Shown one piece after another: positions 43,530-52,104 of a stretch of DNA of 64,000 nt (positions within the stretch are counted from its first letter, which is position 1; each line of letters starts with the position of its first letter). Where the stretch lies: the NCBI RefSeq assembly GCF_030682035.1, contig NZ_JAUXQZ010000002.1, forward strand, positions 62,001 through 126,000, read 5' to 3'. The stretch comes from Brevundimonas sp. GTDB taxonomy: Bacteria > Pseudomonadota > Alphaproteobacteria > Caulobacterales > Caulobacteraceae. Under the pieces are notes generated by a model, which was given only the letters and a program-made list of their open reading frames with translations, made no database searches and had not been told where the DNA came from. The translations under genes were made by a program, and so were the position numbers.

Positions 43530-43577
43530 GGCGGCGTCCGGGAGGATGGCGCAGTGTAGCGAATGTAGCGTCCGCCT

Positions 43578-43602
43578 GGAACGGCCCCGCGTAGCTTGGG
43601 TT
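43578..43602 (+). promoter_or_regulatory. Possible EcfG-type (general stress) promoter of the polyketide synthase gene
   Basis: GGAAC (43578-43582), a 17-base gap and GTT (43600-43602) resemble the alphaproteobacterial EcfG/SigT promoter GGAAC-N16-CGTT, with one mismatch in the -10. It lies about 35 bases before the polyketide synthase ATG. Confidence 0.4.
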
Positions 43603-43637
43603 AACAGCGATAATGCTCCTTTGAAAGCCGCGCCCTG

Positions 43638-44705
43638 ATGCCTTCCGCTCATCCCCCGGCGCCGGTTCCGCGGTTGCAGTCGCTCGCCCTGGCCTGGCCG
43701 CCGCACGTGTTGCGTCAGGAGGATGTGGCCGCCAACGGCGCGGAGATGTTCGCCACCACCCACGGCGGCTTCGAGCGGCTGGCGCCGATCTATCGCAACG
43801 CCCTGATCGAAAGGCGGCATTCCTGCGTGCCGATCGCGTGGTATCTGAAACCGCACAGCTTCTCCGAGCGCAACGACCTGTTCCTTGAGAACGCCGTGCC
43901 GCTGCTGGCCGAGGCGGCGGGCAAGGCGCTGGATCAGGCGGGACTGGCGGCTGGGGACATCGACGCCATCGTCGTGGTCTGCACGACCGGGATCGCCACC
44001 CCGGCGCTGGACGCGCGGCTGATGCACGTGATGCCGTTCCGGCCCGACGTGCGGCGCGCGCCGATCTTCGGACTGGGCTGCGCCGGCGGCGTGGTCGGGT
44101 TGGCGCGGGCGGCCGACATCGCCCGGGCGCATCCGGACGAACGGGTGCTGTTGCTTGTGGTCGAGCTGTGCGCCCTCACCTTCCGGGCCCAGGACCGGTC
44201 CAAGAGCAATCTGGTCGCCACCGCCCTGTTCGGCGACGGGGCGGCGGCGGCGGTGATCTCGTGCCGCGACGATGCTGCGGGTCCGGCGCTGGGCGCCAGC
44301 CGCGAACACACCTGGCCCGACAGTCTGGACGTCATGGGCTGGGACGTCGCCGACGACGGTTTGAAGGTGGTGTTCAGCCGCGACATCCCGACCCTGGTCC
44401 AGAACGATTTCCGCCCGGTGGCGACACAATTTCTCGCCGACAACCGCATGACGGCGGCGGACGTCGGCGGCTTCGTCTGCCATCCGGGCGGGGCCAAGGT
44501 GATCGAGGCGCTGGAGGCCTGTTTCGAGCTGTCGGACGGCGCACTGGTCCATACGCGGGCCGTGTTGCGCGACCACGGCAATATGAGCGCGGCGACGGTG
44601 CTCTTCGTGCTCAAGGCCATGCTGGACGACGGCGCCAAGGGACCGCTGCTGCTGACGACCCTGGGGCCGGGGTTCACCGCCGGGCTGATGCTGGTGCACG
44701 CCTGA
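43638..44705 (+). CDS. Type III polyketide synthase (chalcone/alkylresorcinol synthase-like)
   Basis: A 355-residue ketosynthase-fold enzyme that extends an acyl starter with malonyl-CoA. The triad is Cys148 (FGLGCAGG), His282 (FVCHPGGAK) and Asn315 (RDHGNMSAAT). Bacterial relatives make alkylpyrones or alkylresorcinols from fatty acyl starters. The next gene, a membrane methyltransferase, overlaps its stop, resembling phenolic-lipid operons such as srs of Streptomyces. Product length and ring type are not predictable. Confidence 0.92.
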   Translation: MPSAHPPAPVPRLQSLALAWPPHVLRQEDVAANGAEMFATTHGGFERLAPIYRNALIERRHSCVPIAWYLKPHSFSERNDLFLENAVPLLAEAAGKALDQAGLAAGDIDAIVVVCTTGIATPALDARLMHVMPFRPDVRRAPIFGLGCAGGVVGLARAADIARAHPDERVLLLVVELCALTFRAQDRSKSNLVATALFGDGAAAAVISCRDDAAGPALGASREHTWPDSLDVMGWDVADDGLKVVFSRDIPTLVQNDFRPVATQFLADNRMTAADVGGFVCHPGGAKVIEALEACFELSDGALVHTRAVLRDHGNMSAATVLFVLKAMLDDGAKGPLLLTTLGPGFTAGLMLVHA

Positions 44706-45202
44706 TGTGGCTCTGGCCTGTGCTGGCCGGGGTGGCGGCGCAAAGGCTGTGGGAGCTGTGGCTGGCGGACCGGAATACGCGCAGGCTGTTGGCCGGGGGG
44801 GCGATCGAGGTCGGGGCGGACCACTATCCACTGTTCGTGCTGCTGCACGCGAGCTGGCTGGCGGCGATCGCCGTGGCCACGCCGGCGGCGACGGTTCCCA
44901 ATCCGTGGTTACTGGCGGTCTATGGCGTGTTGCAACTGGGCCGGTTGTGGGTGATCGCGACGCTGGGCCGGTTCTGGACCACGCGCATCATCACCCTGCC
45001 CTCGGCGCCGCTGGTGAAACGCGGGCCGTACCGGTTCGTTCGGCATCCGAACTATTGGGTGGCGTCGCTGGAGATCGCGGTGCTGCCGCTGGCCTTCGGA
45101 CAGGTCTGGATCGCTCTGGTCTGGAGCCTGGCCAACGCGTTACTGGTCGGCTGGCGGATCCGGGTCGAGGACCGGGCGCTTGAGGGGAGGAGAGAATGCT
45201 GA
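44705..45202 (+). CDS. Isoprenylcysteine carboxyl methyltransferase-like membrane protein
   Basis: A 165-residue membrane methyltransferase with about four membrane segments. The SAM-binding region is KRGPYRFVRHPNYWVASLEI, ending with WRIRVEDRALEG. In type III polyketide operons such proteins O-methylate the lipid product, which is the likely role. The ATG is inside the synthase stop (TGATG), indicating coupling. The ~145 bases after it show no gene or clear terminator. Confidence 0.88.
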   Translation: MWLWPVLAGVAAQRLWELWLADRNTRRLLAGGAIEVGADHYPLFVLLHASWLAAIAVATPAATVPNPWLLAVYGVLQLGRLWVIATLGRFWTTRIITLPSAPLVKRGPYRFVRHPNYWVASLEIAVLPLAFGQVWIALVWSLANALLVGWRIRVEDRALEGRREC

Positions 45203-45349
45203 CCGGTCGAAATCGGCGGTAGCGATCCTGACTGCATCCTGCCCCGAAGCGCAGGCGCCCTGCCCTGTTCGGGCCGACGGGTGAACGCCGATCATACTAC
45301 GGTCGCGACGAGGCCGCGCGCTCGCAGCCGTTCTCCGGCAGGGTCCGGG

Positions 45350-45763
45350 TCAGCTCGGGAGAGCCGTCGAAACCGTGCTGACGTAAACGACCGGAAACGT
45401 TTTGAGCAAGGGGAGGTCTATGGCGTATTCGTACCGGCCGGTGAGCTTGGCGACACGCCCGTTTCCGTTGTCGCTGACCACCAGGGTTACTTGAACGTCC
45501 GGATCGCCGAGGACCGTCAAGTCAGCCTTCACGAGCGCCGCCAGCTGCCCTTCGTTCATCGAGGGATTCAACATCAGGTTTCTTGACGCCGTCCGGAGCG
45601 CGAAATGCAGGCTGGATGCGCAGTGCTGGCCGTAGGCGAACTTCGCGATGCCGAACAGGAGGATGATGAAGACCGGAAAAATTAATGCGAATTCGACGGC
45701 CGAGGTCCCGGATCGGTCATCGATCAGGGACCTGTGTGTCGCGGGACGAAGGCTAGCGAACAC
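45350..45763 (-). CDS. TadE-like pilus assembly protein 1
   Basis: A 137-residue pseudopilin-like protein. The N-terminal DDRSGTSAVEFALIFPVFII is the TadE signature (Gly-x-x-AVEFAL with a following membrane segment), and the rest is a periplasmic domain. It is the last of three overlapping minus-strand genes. No tadA, tadZ, cpa or flp genes lie in the window, so it may serve a distant Tad machine. Confidence 0.87.
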   Translation of the reverse strand: MFASLRPATHRSLIDDRSGTSAVEFALIFPVFIILLFGIAKFAYGQHCASSLHFALRTASRNLMLNPSMNEGQLAALVKADLTVLGDPDVQVTLVVSDNGNGRVAKLTGRYEYAIDLPLLKTFPVVYVSTVSTALPS

Positions 45764-46172
45764 GGAGCGTCCTGCTCCCGATGATCACCTTGCTGACCTG
45801 AGCATCCGGATCGTACGCGCGGCCAAGGATTTCGACGTAGATGGCCGGCGCGGCGCTGCTGCAGGTGGTGCTGCAGATCATGATGGCTGAACCGCATGCG
45901 CATGTTCGGGTGACCTCCACCACGGCCCCGGGGGGCGGTTTGTCCCACCCGGCCATGGCCAGTTCTGCAGCGACCTTGTCGTCCTTTCCACCGGCCATGT
46001 AGTAGTCCGCCGCCACGCTCAACGCGGCACGCAGGTTCTGTTGACGGCCGGCGGCTTCCCAGCCCAAATAGCCAGCGGCCACGACAATGATCAGAACCGG
46101 CACGATAATCGCGAACTCGACGGCGGAATGGCCTCCGTCATCCTGCCTCAGAGAAGAGAGAAGGCGGATCAT
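45753..46172 (-). CDS. TadE-like pilus assembly protein 2
   Basis: A 139-residue TadE-like protein. The N-terminus DDGGHSAVEFAIIVPVLI carries the motif and membrane helix. The periplasmic part has a cluster of cysteines (TCACGS, CSTTC) likely to form disulfides, unlike its neighbour. Its ATG overlaps the TadG-like stop (ATGA), and its stop overlaps the third gene by about ten bases. Confidence 0.86.
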   Translation of the reverse strand: MIRLLSSLRQDDGGHSAVEFAIIVPVLIIVVAAGYLGWEAAGRQQNLRAALSVAADYYMAGGKDDKVAAELAMAGWDKPPPGAVVEVTRTCACGSAIMICSTTCSSAAPAIYVEILGRAYDPDAQVSKVIIGSRTLRVR

Positions 46173-47494
46173 TCGACTAACTGCACGATCGAGTAGGCGG
46201 GAATGGTTCGAAGGCCCAGCGCACTGCAATCCACCGCCACGCTGGCGCTGCCGCTCCACTTGACCGTGTCGCCGACCACCTGGGTGCATCCGTTGATCCC
46301 GGAGAAATTGCCGAGATACTCGATCGCCTGCGTCGGCATATAGATAGCTCCCGTCAGCCTGGACGCCGCCGTGCCGTTGAACCTGCTCGTATTGCCGCTC
46401 CTGTTTGCACGATCCGCAAAAATCAGAATCCCGGCGTATGGACCACTCGTCGGGGCCTGCAGGTCAAGGCTTGCCGTGCCGTTGATAGTCACCTTGGCGG
46501 CGCCGTGCAGATAGATCGTGACGCCCGATCCCCTGAGCGTCGCATTGGATGACACGTTCAGATCGCCATCCAGATAGTAGATCCCCGGTTCGAGGGCGCC
46601 ATCGCCCTTGATGTCGAGCCCGCTGCAGTATCGGCCCGGAGAGAGGCTGTAGCTTGTCTTGGGATTGTTCGGCGCGCTCTTGCAGCCCCCAGAAGGCTGT
46701 TGGGGTGGAGAGACATTCGCAAACGGATCCGCGACGGGAGGCGCTTCGGTCAGGGCGGCCGGACATTTTGTCAGCGTTACCGCGGAATTCGTCTGCACGC
46801 CGCCGACACTGATCAGACAATCCGCCGAGAGCGAGGCGGCTCCCTGTATGCTCACGGCGTCCACGGCCGTTGAATTCGCCATTACGCTACAGCCGTTGAA
46901 AGTGACGTTGGCATTACCCGCGAAGTTCGCGGCGCTTGAGGCCGTGCGGTTCAGGGCGAGCACACAGGCATCCTGGGTCCTGGCGAACCTCGCAACCGCC
47001 CGGCCCGTCAGAGTGATCGGTCTGGAATCAAAAACCTGTGAGAAAAACCGGTCCACGGACGCGGTGAGGACCACCTCGACTGCATCAGACTGGCCCGTGT
47101 ATTTTCCAGACACCGGCGGCAGATGCACGGTAATACCACCTGCCGCCGGATCAAAGCCGTTGTCTTCTGCTGACGAGAGCGCAGCGGCTCTTACAACCGC
47201 ATCGTCCGAACCAGATCGTTTCTCGATCCCGGCGGCGAAGACGGCGGAATCTGACGCGGACTGAAGCTGCAGGTTTTTATAGTACCAGTATGTGGTTTCG
47301 ACGGAGAGGCCCGCTCCCCCCACGATCAGGGGAAGAGCGAGGGCTCCGATCAGTGCGACGTTGCCCTTTTCGTCAAGCTTGGCTCGATCAAAGAACCGCC
47401 GCATTCTTGCAAGTGCGTGGGCCATCAGTCGAGTCTGAACGGGCGGCCTGAAGAAATCCGGAATTTCCATCGTTAACGTTTCGCTCATGGACAT
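46169..47494 (-). CDS. TadG-like pilus assembly/surface protein
   Basis: A 441-residue protein. After a short cytosolic lead comes DEKGNVALIGALALPLIVGG, a TadE/G-type N-terminal membrane segment, then QSASDSAVFAAGIE as in TadG-like proteins. The last ~250 residues are Asn/Ser/Gly-rich and beta-rich, with LRGSGVTIYLHGAAKVTING repeats suggestive of a surface or polymer-like domain rather than the usual von Willebrand A domain. First gene of the trio; the start could be one of several near ATGs. Confidence 0.82.
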   Translation of the reverse strand: MSMSETLTMEIPDFFRPPVQTRLMAHALARMRRFFDRAKLDEKGNVALIGALALPLIVGGAGLSVETTYWYYKNLQLQSASDSAVFAAGIEKRSGSDDAVVRAAALSSAEDNGFDPAAGGITVHLPPVSGKYTGQSDAVEVVLTASVDRFFSQVFDSRPITLTGRAVARFARTQDACVLALNRTASSAANFAGNANVTFNGCSVMANSTAVDAVSIQGAASLSADCLISVGGVQTNSAVTLTKCPAALTEAPPVADPFANVSPPQQPSGGCKSAPNNPKTSYSLSPGRYCSGLDIKGDGALEPGIYYLDGDLNVSSNATLRGSGVTIYLHGAAKVTINGTASLDLQAPTSGPYAGILIFADRANRSGNTSRFNGTAASRLTGAIYMPTQAIEYLGNFSGINGCTQVVGDTVKWSGSASVAVDCSALGLRTIPAYSIVQLVE

Positions 47495-47539
47495 TAAGGC
47501 TTGGACGGCTCCGGGTGCAGGCTTCGTGAGGGTGCCGCC

Positions 47540-47776
47540 ATGTTGAAGAAGCGGTCAGTGTCCCTGTCCGGTCACGCCACCTCGGTGGCGCTGGAGGCCG
47601 AATTCTGGGCCATTCTGGACGCGGTCGCGGTCGCCGGCGGCCTGTCGCAGGCCGGGCTGATGAAGCGGATCGATGAGCGCCGCGGGCGCACGCCGCTGGC
47701 CTCGGCCTGCCGGCTTCTGGCCCTGTCGTGGGCGGGTGGAGATCAATCTTTCATCGGACGCCGTTCGGCCGATTGA
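47540..47776 (+). CDS. Ribbon-helix-helix domain protein (PF13467-like)
   Basis: A 78-residue protein resembling the RHH_4 family of predicted DNA-binding proteins. It starts MLKKRSVSLSGHATSVALE, followed by EFWAILDAVAVAGGLS and ending ACRLLALSW, the normal pattern. GGGTG lies ahead of the ATG. Divergent from the TadG-like gene; its target is unknown. No toxin partner is adjacent. Confidence 0.8.
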   Translation: MLKKRSVSLSGHATSVALEAEFWAILDAVAVAGGLSQAGLMKRIDERRGRTPLASACRLLALSWAGGDQSFIGRRSAD

Positions 47777-47815
47777 CAGCGGCCAAGGTTGGCGCATGGT
47801 CAGCTCTCCAGAAGG

Positions 47816-48547
47816 ATGACCGCCGTGTTCGACAAGATCGACAAGACCCTGATTCCGCCCGCCCTGTTCGGGGGTCTTATCGCTATCGGACTGATCGGCG
47901 CGGGGGCCTTCATCGGATCCGGCGTGGTCAACGCCCAGGTCGGCAACCGGCAGGTGACGGTGCGCGGCGTAGCCGAGCGCAATGTGGTCGCGGACCTCGC
48001 TGTCCTGACCCTCAGCTTCAAGGCGGCCAATGACGACCTGCCCACTGCTCAAGGGCAGATAGATCGCGACCTCGGCCTGGTGCGGGCCTTCCTGACCCGG
48101 CAGGGCTATCCGACCGAGGCGATCACCATCGGCCGCCTGCAGGTGACCGACACCCGTGCTCGCGAGTACGGTTCGACCGAGAACGTCGTCCGCTACATCC
48201 TGTCCCAGGGCGTGACGGTGCGGACGACCGATGTCCAGCGCGTGGCCACGACCGAACGGGCGCTGAACGATCTGGTGCGCGAGGGCGTGCAGCTGGATTT
48301 CGCCGCCCCGACCTATGTCTTCACCAAGCTCAACGAGGTGCGCCCGTCGATGATCGCCGAGGCGACCGCCTCGGCCCGGTCTGGCGCCGAGCAGTTCGCC
48401 AAGGATTCCGGCGCGCCGCTGGGACCGATCCGTCAGGCGACCCAGGGCTCGTTCGAAATCCTCGCCCGCGAGGACATCGACAGCGAATCGACCTCGCTCG
48501 ACAAGCGGGTGCGGGTCGTCGCGACGGTCAGCTACCAGCTGCGCTGA
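47816..48547 (+). CDS. SIMPL (DUF541) domain membrane-anchored protein
   Basis: A 243-residue protein with one N-terminal membrane segment (about residues 14-38) and a periplasmic SIMPL domain. It shows VTVRGVAERNVVADLAVLTL, then the characteristic EATASARSGAEQFAKDSGA and a C-terminal RVRVVATVSYQLR. Homologues affect oxidative-stress resistance or membrane integrity, but the mechanism is unknown. The start may instead be a GTG nine bases later, which has better SD spacing. Confidence 0.85.
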   Translation: MTAVFDKIDKTLIPPALFGGLIAIGLIGAGAFIGSGVVNAQVGNRQVTVRGVAERNVVADLAVLTLSFKAANDDLPTAQGQIDRDLGLVRAFLTRQGYPTEAITIGRLQVTDTRAREYGSTENVVRYILSQGVTVRTTDVQRVATTERALNDLVREGVQLDFAAPTYVFTKLNEVRPSMIAEATASARSGAEQFAKDSGAPLGPIRQATQGSFEILAREDIDSESTSLDKRVRVVATVSYQLR

Positions 48548-48560
48548 GGTCGGCGGGGCC

Positions 48561-48869
48561 TCAGGCGGGGTCTGGACCGGGCTGGGGCATGGTCGGCGGT
48601 TGGACGGCCGGCAGGTCCGGCATCTTCGGCGCATCAGGCAGTTCCGGACGCGGCAGGTCGATGTCGACCGAGACGTCGGTTCCGTCGGGCGCTTCAATGC
48701 CGCCGCGGTTCGAGAAGACCACGAAGGCGATGATGATCATGACCACCACCAGACCGCCCACGAGCAGGGCGATCCAGCTGCTGCCGCCGCTGCGGGCGGG
48801 CGGGTTGTTGATGGTGGTGTGATGTACGACGTCCGGCCGCTCGGGCGGGGGAGTGTTGGGATCGGTCAT
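48561..48869 (-). CDS. Small single-pass membrane protein A
   Basis: A 102-residue protein with a hydrophilic N-terminus (ERPDVVHHTTINNPPAR), one membrane helix (about residues 32-54) and a Pro-rich outer tail containing VSVDIDLPRPELP. It appears to be a paralogue of the next gene on this strand, whose tail reads VNIDVNLPEV. Function unknown; possibly an envelope stress or assembly factor. Three bases separate the two genes. Confidence 0.68.
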   Translation of the reverse strand: MTDPNTPPPERPDVVHHTTINNPPARSGGSSWIALLVGGLVVVMIIIAFVVFSNRGGIEAPDGTDVSVDIDLPRPELPDAPKMPDLPAVQPPTMPQPGPDPA

Positions 48870-48872
48870 GGG

Positions 48873-49070
48873 TCAGTTCGCCGTCGGTACGGCCGGGGCG
48901 GAAACCTCCGGCAGGTTGACGTCGATATTCACTTCCTTCGTCTCAGGCGCCATGCCGCCGCGGGCGAAGACGAACCAGGCCACAATGGCCAGCACCACGA
49001 CAATTCCACCGATGATGAAGGCGAGGCCCGTATTGCCGCCGCTGCCCGTGTTGTTGATGTTGTCGGCCAT
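48873..49070 (-). CDS. Small single-pass membrane protein B
   Basis: A 65-residue protein: short N-terminus (MADNINNTGSGGNTG), one membrane helix (AFIIGGIVVVLAIVAWFVF) and an acidic tail with KEVNIDVNLPEV. GGGAGAG precedes the ATG, which rules out a longer start. It is the upstream member of the paralogous pair. Function unknown. Confidence 0.68.
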   Translation of the reverse strand: MADNINNTGSGGNTGLAFIIGGIVVVLAIVAWFVFARGGMAPETKEVNIDVNLPEVSAPAVPTAN

Positions 49071-49187
49071 GAAGTCTCTCCCGTTGAACCCTCTTGGCAA
49101 GCGGAACGGCGATCAGGCTTGACGGTTCCGTGAAGGCTTGCGCACGCGGCCGCTGACATCCGCCGTCGTGCCCCTTATGTTCTTTCG

Positions 49188-51524
49188 ATGAGTCTCCCCG
49201 ACATCCCTGCCCCGCGTATCTCCGACCTCGCCCGTTCGCGCGGACCAGGCGGGTTCGAAGCGCCCGCCGCCGACTATCTGGCCGGGCTGAACCCTGAACA
49301 GCGCGAGGCGGTCGAGACGGTGGATGGCCCGGTGCTGGTGCTGGCGGGGGCCGGCACGGGCAAGACGCGGGTGCTGACCACGCGGCTGGCGCACATTCTG
49401 GCGACCGGACGGGCCAGACCGTGGGAGCTGCTGGTCGTCACCTTCACCAACAAGGCCGCGCGCGAGATGCGCGAGCGGATCACCCATCTGATCGGGCCGT
49501 CGGCCGAGGGCTTGCGGTGGCTGGGGACGTTTCACTCGGTGGCGGCGCAGATCCTGCGGCGGCATGCGGAGCTGGTCGGGCTGAAGTCGACCTTCACCAT
49601 CCTCGACACCGACGACCAGGAGCGGGTCTGCAAACAGGTGCTGGAGGCGCAGAATCTGGACACCAAACGCTGGACGCCCAAATCGCTGAACGGCCTGATC
49701 GATCACTGGAAGAACCGCGGCTGGACGCCGGACAAGCTGCCGCCTGCCGAGGATTTCGCCAACGGCAAGGGCCACGGGCTGTACGCCGCCTATCAGGCCC
49801 GGCTGGTCAGTCTGAACGCCTGCGACTTCGGCGATCTTTTGCTGCACAATCTGACAATCCTGTCCCAACACGCGGATATCGAAGAGGAATATCGACGACG
49901 GTTTCGCTACATCCTGGTCGACGAATATCAGGACACCAATGTCGCCCAATACCTGTGGCTGCGGCTGCTGACGGCCTCGACGGGCAATGTCTGCTGCGTC
50001 GGCGACGACGACCAGTCGATCTATGGCTGGCGCGGGGCCGAGGTCGACAACATCCTGCGGTTTGAGCGCGACTTCCCCGGCGCCAAGGTCGTAAGACTGG
50101 AGCGCAACTATCGGTCTACGCAGCATATTCTTGGTGCAGCGTCAGGACTGATCGCCGCCAATCGCGACCGGCTGGGCAAGACGTTGTGGACCGAGGATCT
50201 GAGCGGCGACAAGGTGCGGGTGCGCGGCGTTTGGGACGGCGAGGCCGAGGCGCGGCTGGTCGCCGACGAGATCGAGACGGCGCGGCGGGCCGGCACGCCC
50301 TACAAGGACATGGCGGTGCTGGTGCGCGCCTCGTTCCAGATGCGGGCCTTCGAGGAGCGGTTCGTCCTGCTTGCCGTGCCCTATGTGGTCATCGGCGGGC
50401 CGCGCTTCTTCGAACGGGCTGAAATCCGCGACGCCCATGCCTATCTGCGGCTGATCCTGAGCGAGGACGACGATCTCGCCTTCGAGCGGATCGTCAACGT
50501 CCCCAAACGCGGCATCGGCGACACCAGCGTGCAGAAGGTGCTGCAGATCGCGCGTCTTTCCGGCGTGTCGGCCATGAGCGCGGTGCGCGACCTGATCGTC
50601 TCGGACGAGCTGCAGGCGCGGACGCGGACGGCCCTGTCGAACTTCGTGCGCGACATCGACCGCTGGCGCACCTTCGCCCGGACCACGACCCACTGGGAGC
50701 TGACCGAGACGGTGCTGGAGGAGAGCGGCTACACCGACATGCAGAAGGCCGACCGGGCGACCGGCCAGACGCGGCTGGACAACCTCAAGGAGCTGACCCA
50801 GTCCATGCAGCAGTTCGAGACCCTGCCCGCCTATCTGGAGCATGTGTCGCTGGTCATGGACCTGGATCGCGGCGGCTCGGACGATGCGGTGCAGATCATG
50901 ACCCTGCACGGGGCCAAGGGGCTGGAGTTCCCGCTGGTCTTCCTGCCCGGCTGGGAGGAAGGGGTCTTCCCCAGCCAGCGCAGCATTGACGAGAAGGGCG
51001 AAAAGGGTCTCGAGGAGGAACGCCGCCTGGCCTATGTCGGTGTGACCCGGGCCAAGTCGGATGCGCGCATATCCTTCGCCGCCAACCGCCTGGTCTACGG
51101 CCGCTGGACGTCGCAGCTGCCCAGCCGGTTCGTCGACGAGCTGCCGATCGACCACGTCGAGGCCGAGAGCGACACGGGCTACTATGGCGTCACGCCGGGC
51201 ATGAGGGACGCCAAGAGCCGCTGGGACGAGATGCCGACCTTCGGGGCGGGTTATTCGTCCCCGGGCTGGAAGCGGGCTCAGTCGTTCACGGCCGGGCGGG
51301 CGCCGGCGGCGAAACCGGCGCGGCATACGCTGATCGAGGGGGATGGAAGGCTGGTGGCGACAGCGGACCCCAAGGCGGGCGGCGACTGGCTGCTGGGCCA
51401 GCGCGTGTTCCACCAGAAATTCGGCTACGGCGCGGTGACGGCGATCGAGGGCAACAAGCTGCTGATCGACTTCGAGAAGGCGGGCGAGAAGAAGGTGATC
51501 GATACGTTTGTGGAGAAGGCCTAA
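49188..51524 (+). CDS. uvrD: UvrD/PcrA-type 3'-5' DNA helicase
   Basis: A 778-residue superfamily 1A helicase for nucleotide excision and mismatch repair and for clearing recombination filaments. Motifs are AGAGTGKTRVLTTR (Walker A), DEYQDTN, GDDDQSIYGWRGAE, LERNYRST, MTLHGAKGLEFPLVF and RRLAYVGVTRAK. A C-terminal Tudor-like segment (GQRVFHQKFGYGAV) is of the PcrA/UvrD type. Its stop overlaps a convergent gene by four bases. Confidence 0.94.
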   Translation: MSLPDIPAPRISDLARSRGPGGFEAPAADYLAGLNPEQREAVETVDGPVLVLAGAGTGKTRVLTTRLAHILATGRARPWELLVVTFTNKAAREMRERITHLIGPSAEGLRWLGTFHSVAAQILRRHAELVGLKSTFTILDTDDQERVCKQVLEAQNLDTKRWTPKSLNGLIDHWKNRGWTPDKLPPAEDFANGKGHGLYAAYQARLVSLNACDFGDLLLHNLTILSQHADIEEEYRRRFRYILVDEYQDTNVAQYLWLRLLTASTGNVCCVGDDDQSIYGWRGAEVDNILRFERDFPGAKVVRLERNYRSTQHILGAASGLIAANRDRLGKTLWTEDLSGDKVRVRGVWDGEAEARLVADEIETARRAGTPYKDMAVLVRASFQMRAFEERFVLLAVPYVVIGGPRFFERAEIRDAHAYLRLILSEDDDLAFERIVNVPKRGIGDTSVQKVLQIARLSGVSAMSAVRDLIVSDELQARTRTALSNFVRDIDRWRTFARTTTHWELTETVLEESGYTDMQKADRATGQTRLDNLKELTQSMQQFETLPAYLEHVSLVMDLDRGGSDDAVQIMTLHGAKGLEFPLVFLPGWEEGVFPSQRSIDEKGEKGLEEERRLAYVGVTRAKSDARISFAANRLVYGRWTSQLPSRFVDELPIDHVEAESDTGYYGVTPGMRDAKSRWDEMPTFGAGYSSPGWKRAQSFTAGRAPAAKPARHTLIEGDGRLVATADPKAGGDWLLGQRVFHQKFGYGAVTAIEGNKLLIDFEKAGEKKVIDTFVEKA

Positions 51525-52045
51525 CGCTTGGAGGTCGGAACGACTTCTGGCTCACAACCCATCCTCTCGCAGAGCCGTCGCTGCATATCGGCCTCAAAGG
51601 CAGGCTGGAAATATTCCATCAATTCGCCCGTTCTCCGCGAGAGAATGACCGCTCTTGCCGTCAAGGAGCGACCAATCGGACTCTCGTAGAATTCCACAAC
51701 GCCTACGAGCTCCTCATGGGTGAATTCTTCCGCATAGACGGCCACAACCCGATCCATGTAGCCGGGCATGACAGCCGTGAGGGATTCGAGCGCGACGTCC
51801 TGAACGACTTCGCGCTTTTCAGCCGGAATGCGGGGATCGGCCAAAATGTTCTGAAGCATGCTCTCGACCATGCCGTTCATCATCTTGTCGAACTGGATGG
51901 CGGCGAAGTAGCGCCGGACCAACGCCGCCTTGGCCTCGACCTCGGCCGACCGGGCGGGCGGAGCGGCGGTCTGGGCTGCGGCCGGCAAGGCTTGGCCCAG
52001 CATCAGCGCGAGAGCCACGGCGAGGCCTGATAGTATTTTCGTCAC
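51521..52045 (-). CDS. Exported DUF2059 protein
   Basis: A 174-residue periplasmic protein. The signal peptide is GLAVALALMLGQALPAAAQ; the mature part contains EFTHEELVGVVEFYESPIG, characteristic of DUF2059. The GTG start is preceded by GGGGGA seven bases away; the longer open frame upstream lacks support. Convergent with uvrD, with overlapping stops. Function unknown. Confidence 0.83.
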   Translation of the reverse strand: MTKILSGLAVALALMLGQALPAAAQTAAPPARSAEVEAKAALVRRYFAAIQFDKMMNGMVESMLQNILADPRIPAEKREVVQDVALESLTAVMPGYMDRVVAVYAEEFTHEELVGVVEFYESPIGRSLTARAVILSRRTGELMEYFQPAFEADMQRRLCERMGCEPEVVPTSKR

Positions 52046-52104
52046 GACTGTATCCCCCTGTCCGGCCCGCACTATGTGCCGCAGCCGGAACGATTGCGCC
52101 AGCC

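Noticed and set aside
42771..44831. 686-codon minus-strand open frame
   Set aside because: Only the last 252 codons (Coq4-like) are supported; the rest is antisense to the polyketide synthase, in low-complexity GC-rich sequence.
49130..49187. LexA (SOS) box upstream of uvrD
   Set aside because: Only one GTTC half is present near the start; no GTTC-N7-GTTC or GAAC-N7-GAAC pair was found.
50142..51413. 423-codon frame antisense to uvrD
   Set aside because: Typical GC-rich shadow frame; uvrD on the other strand has every helicase motif.
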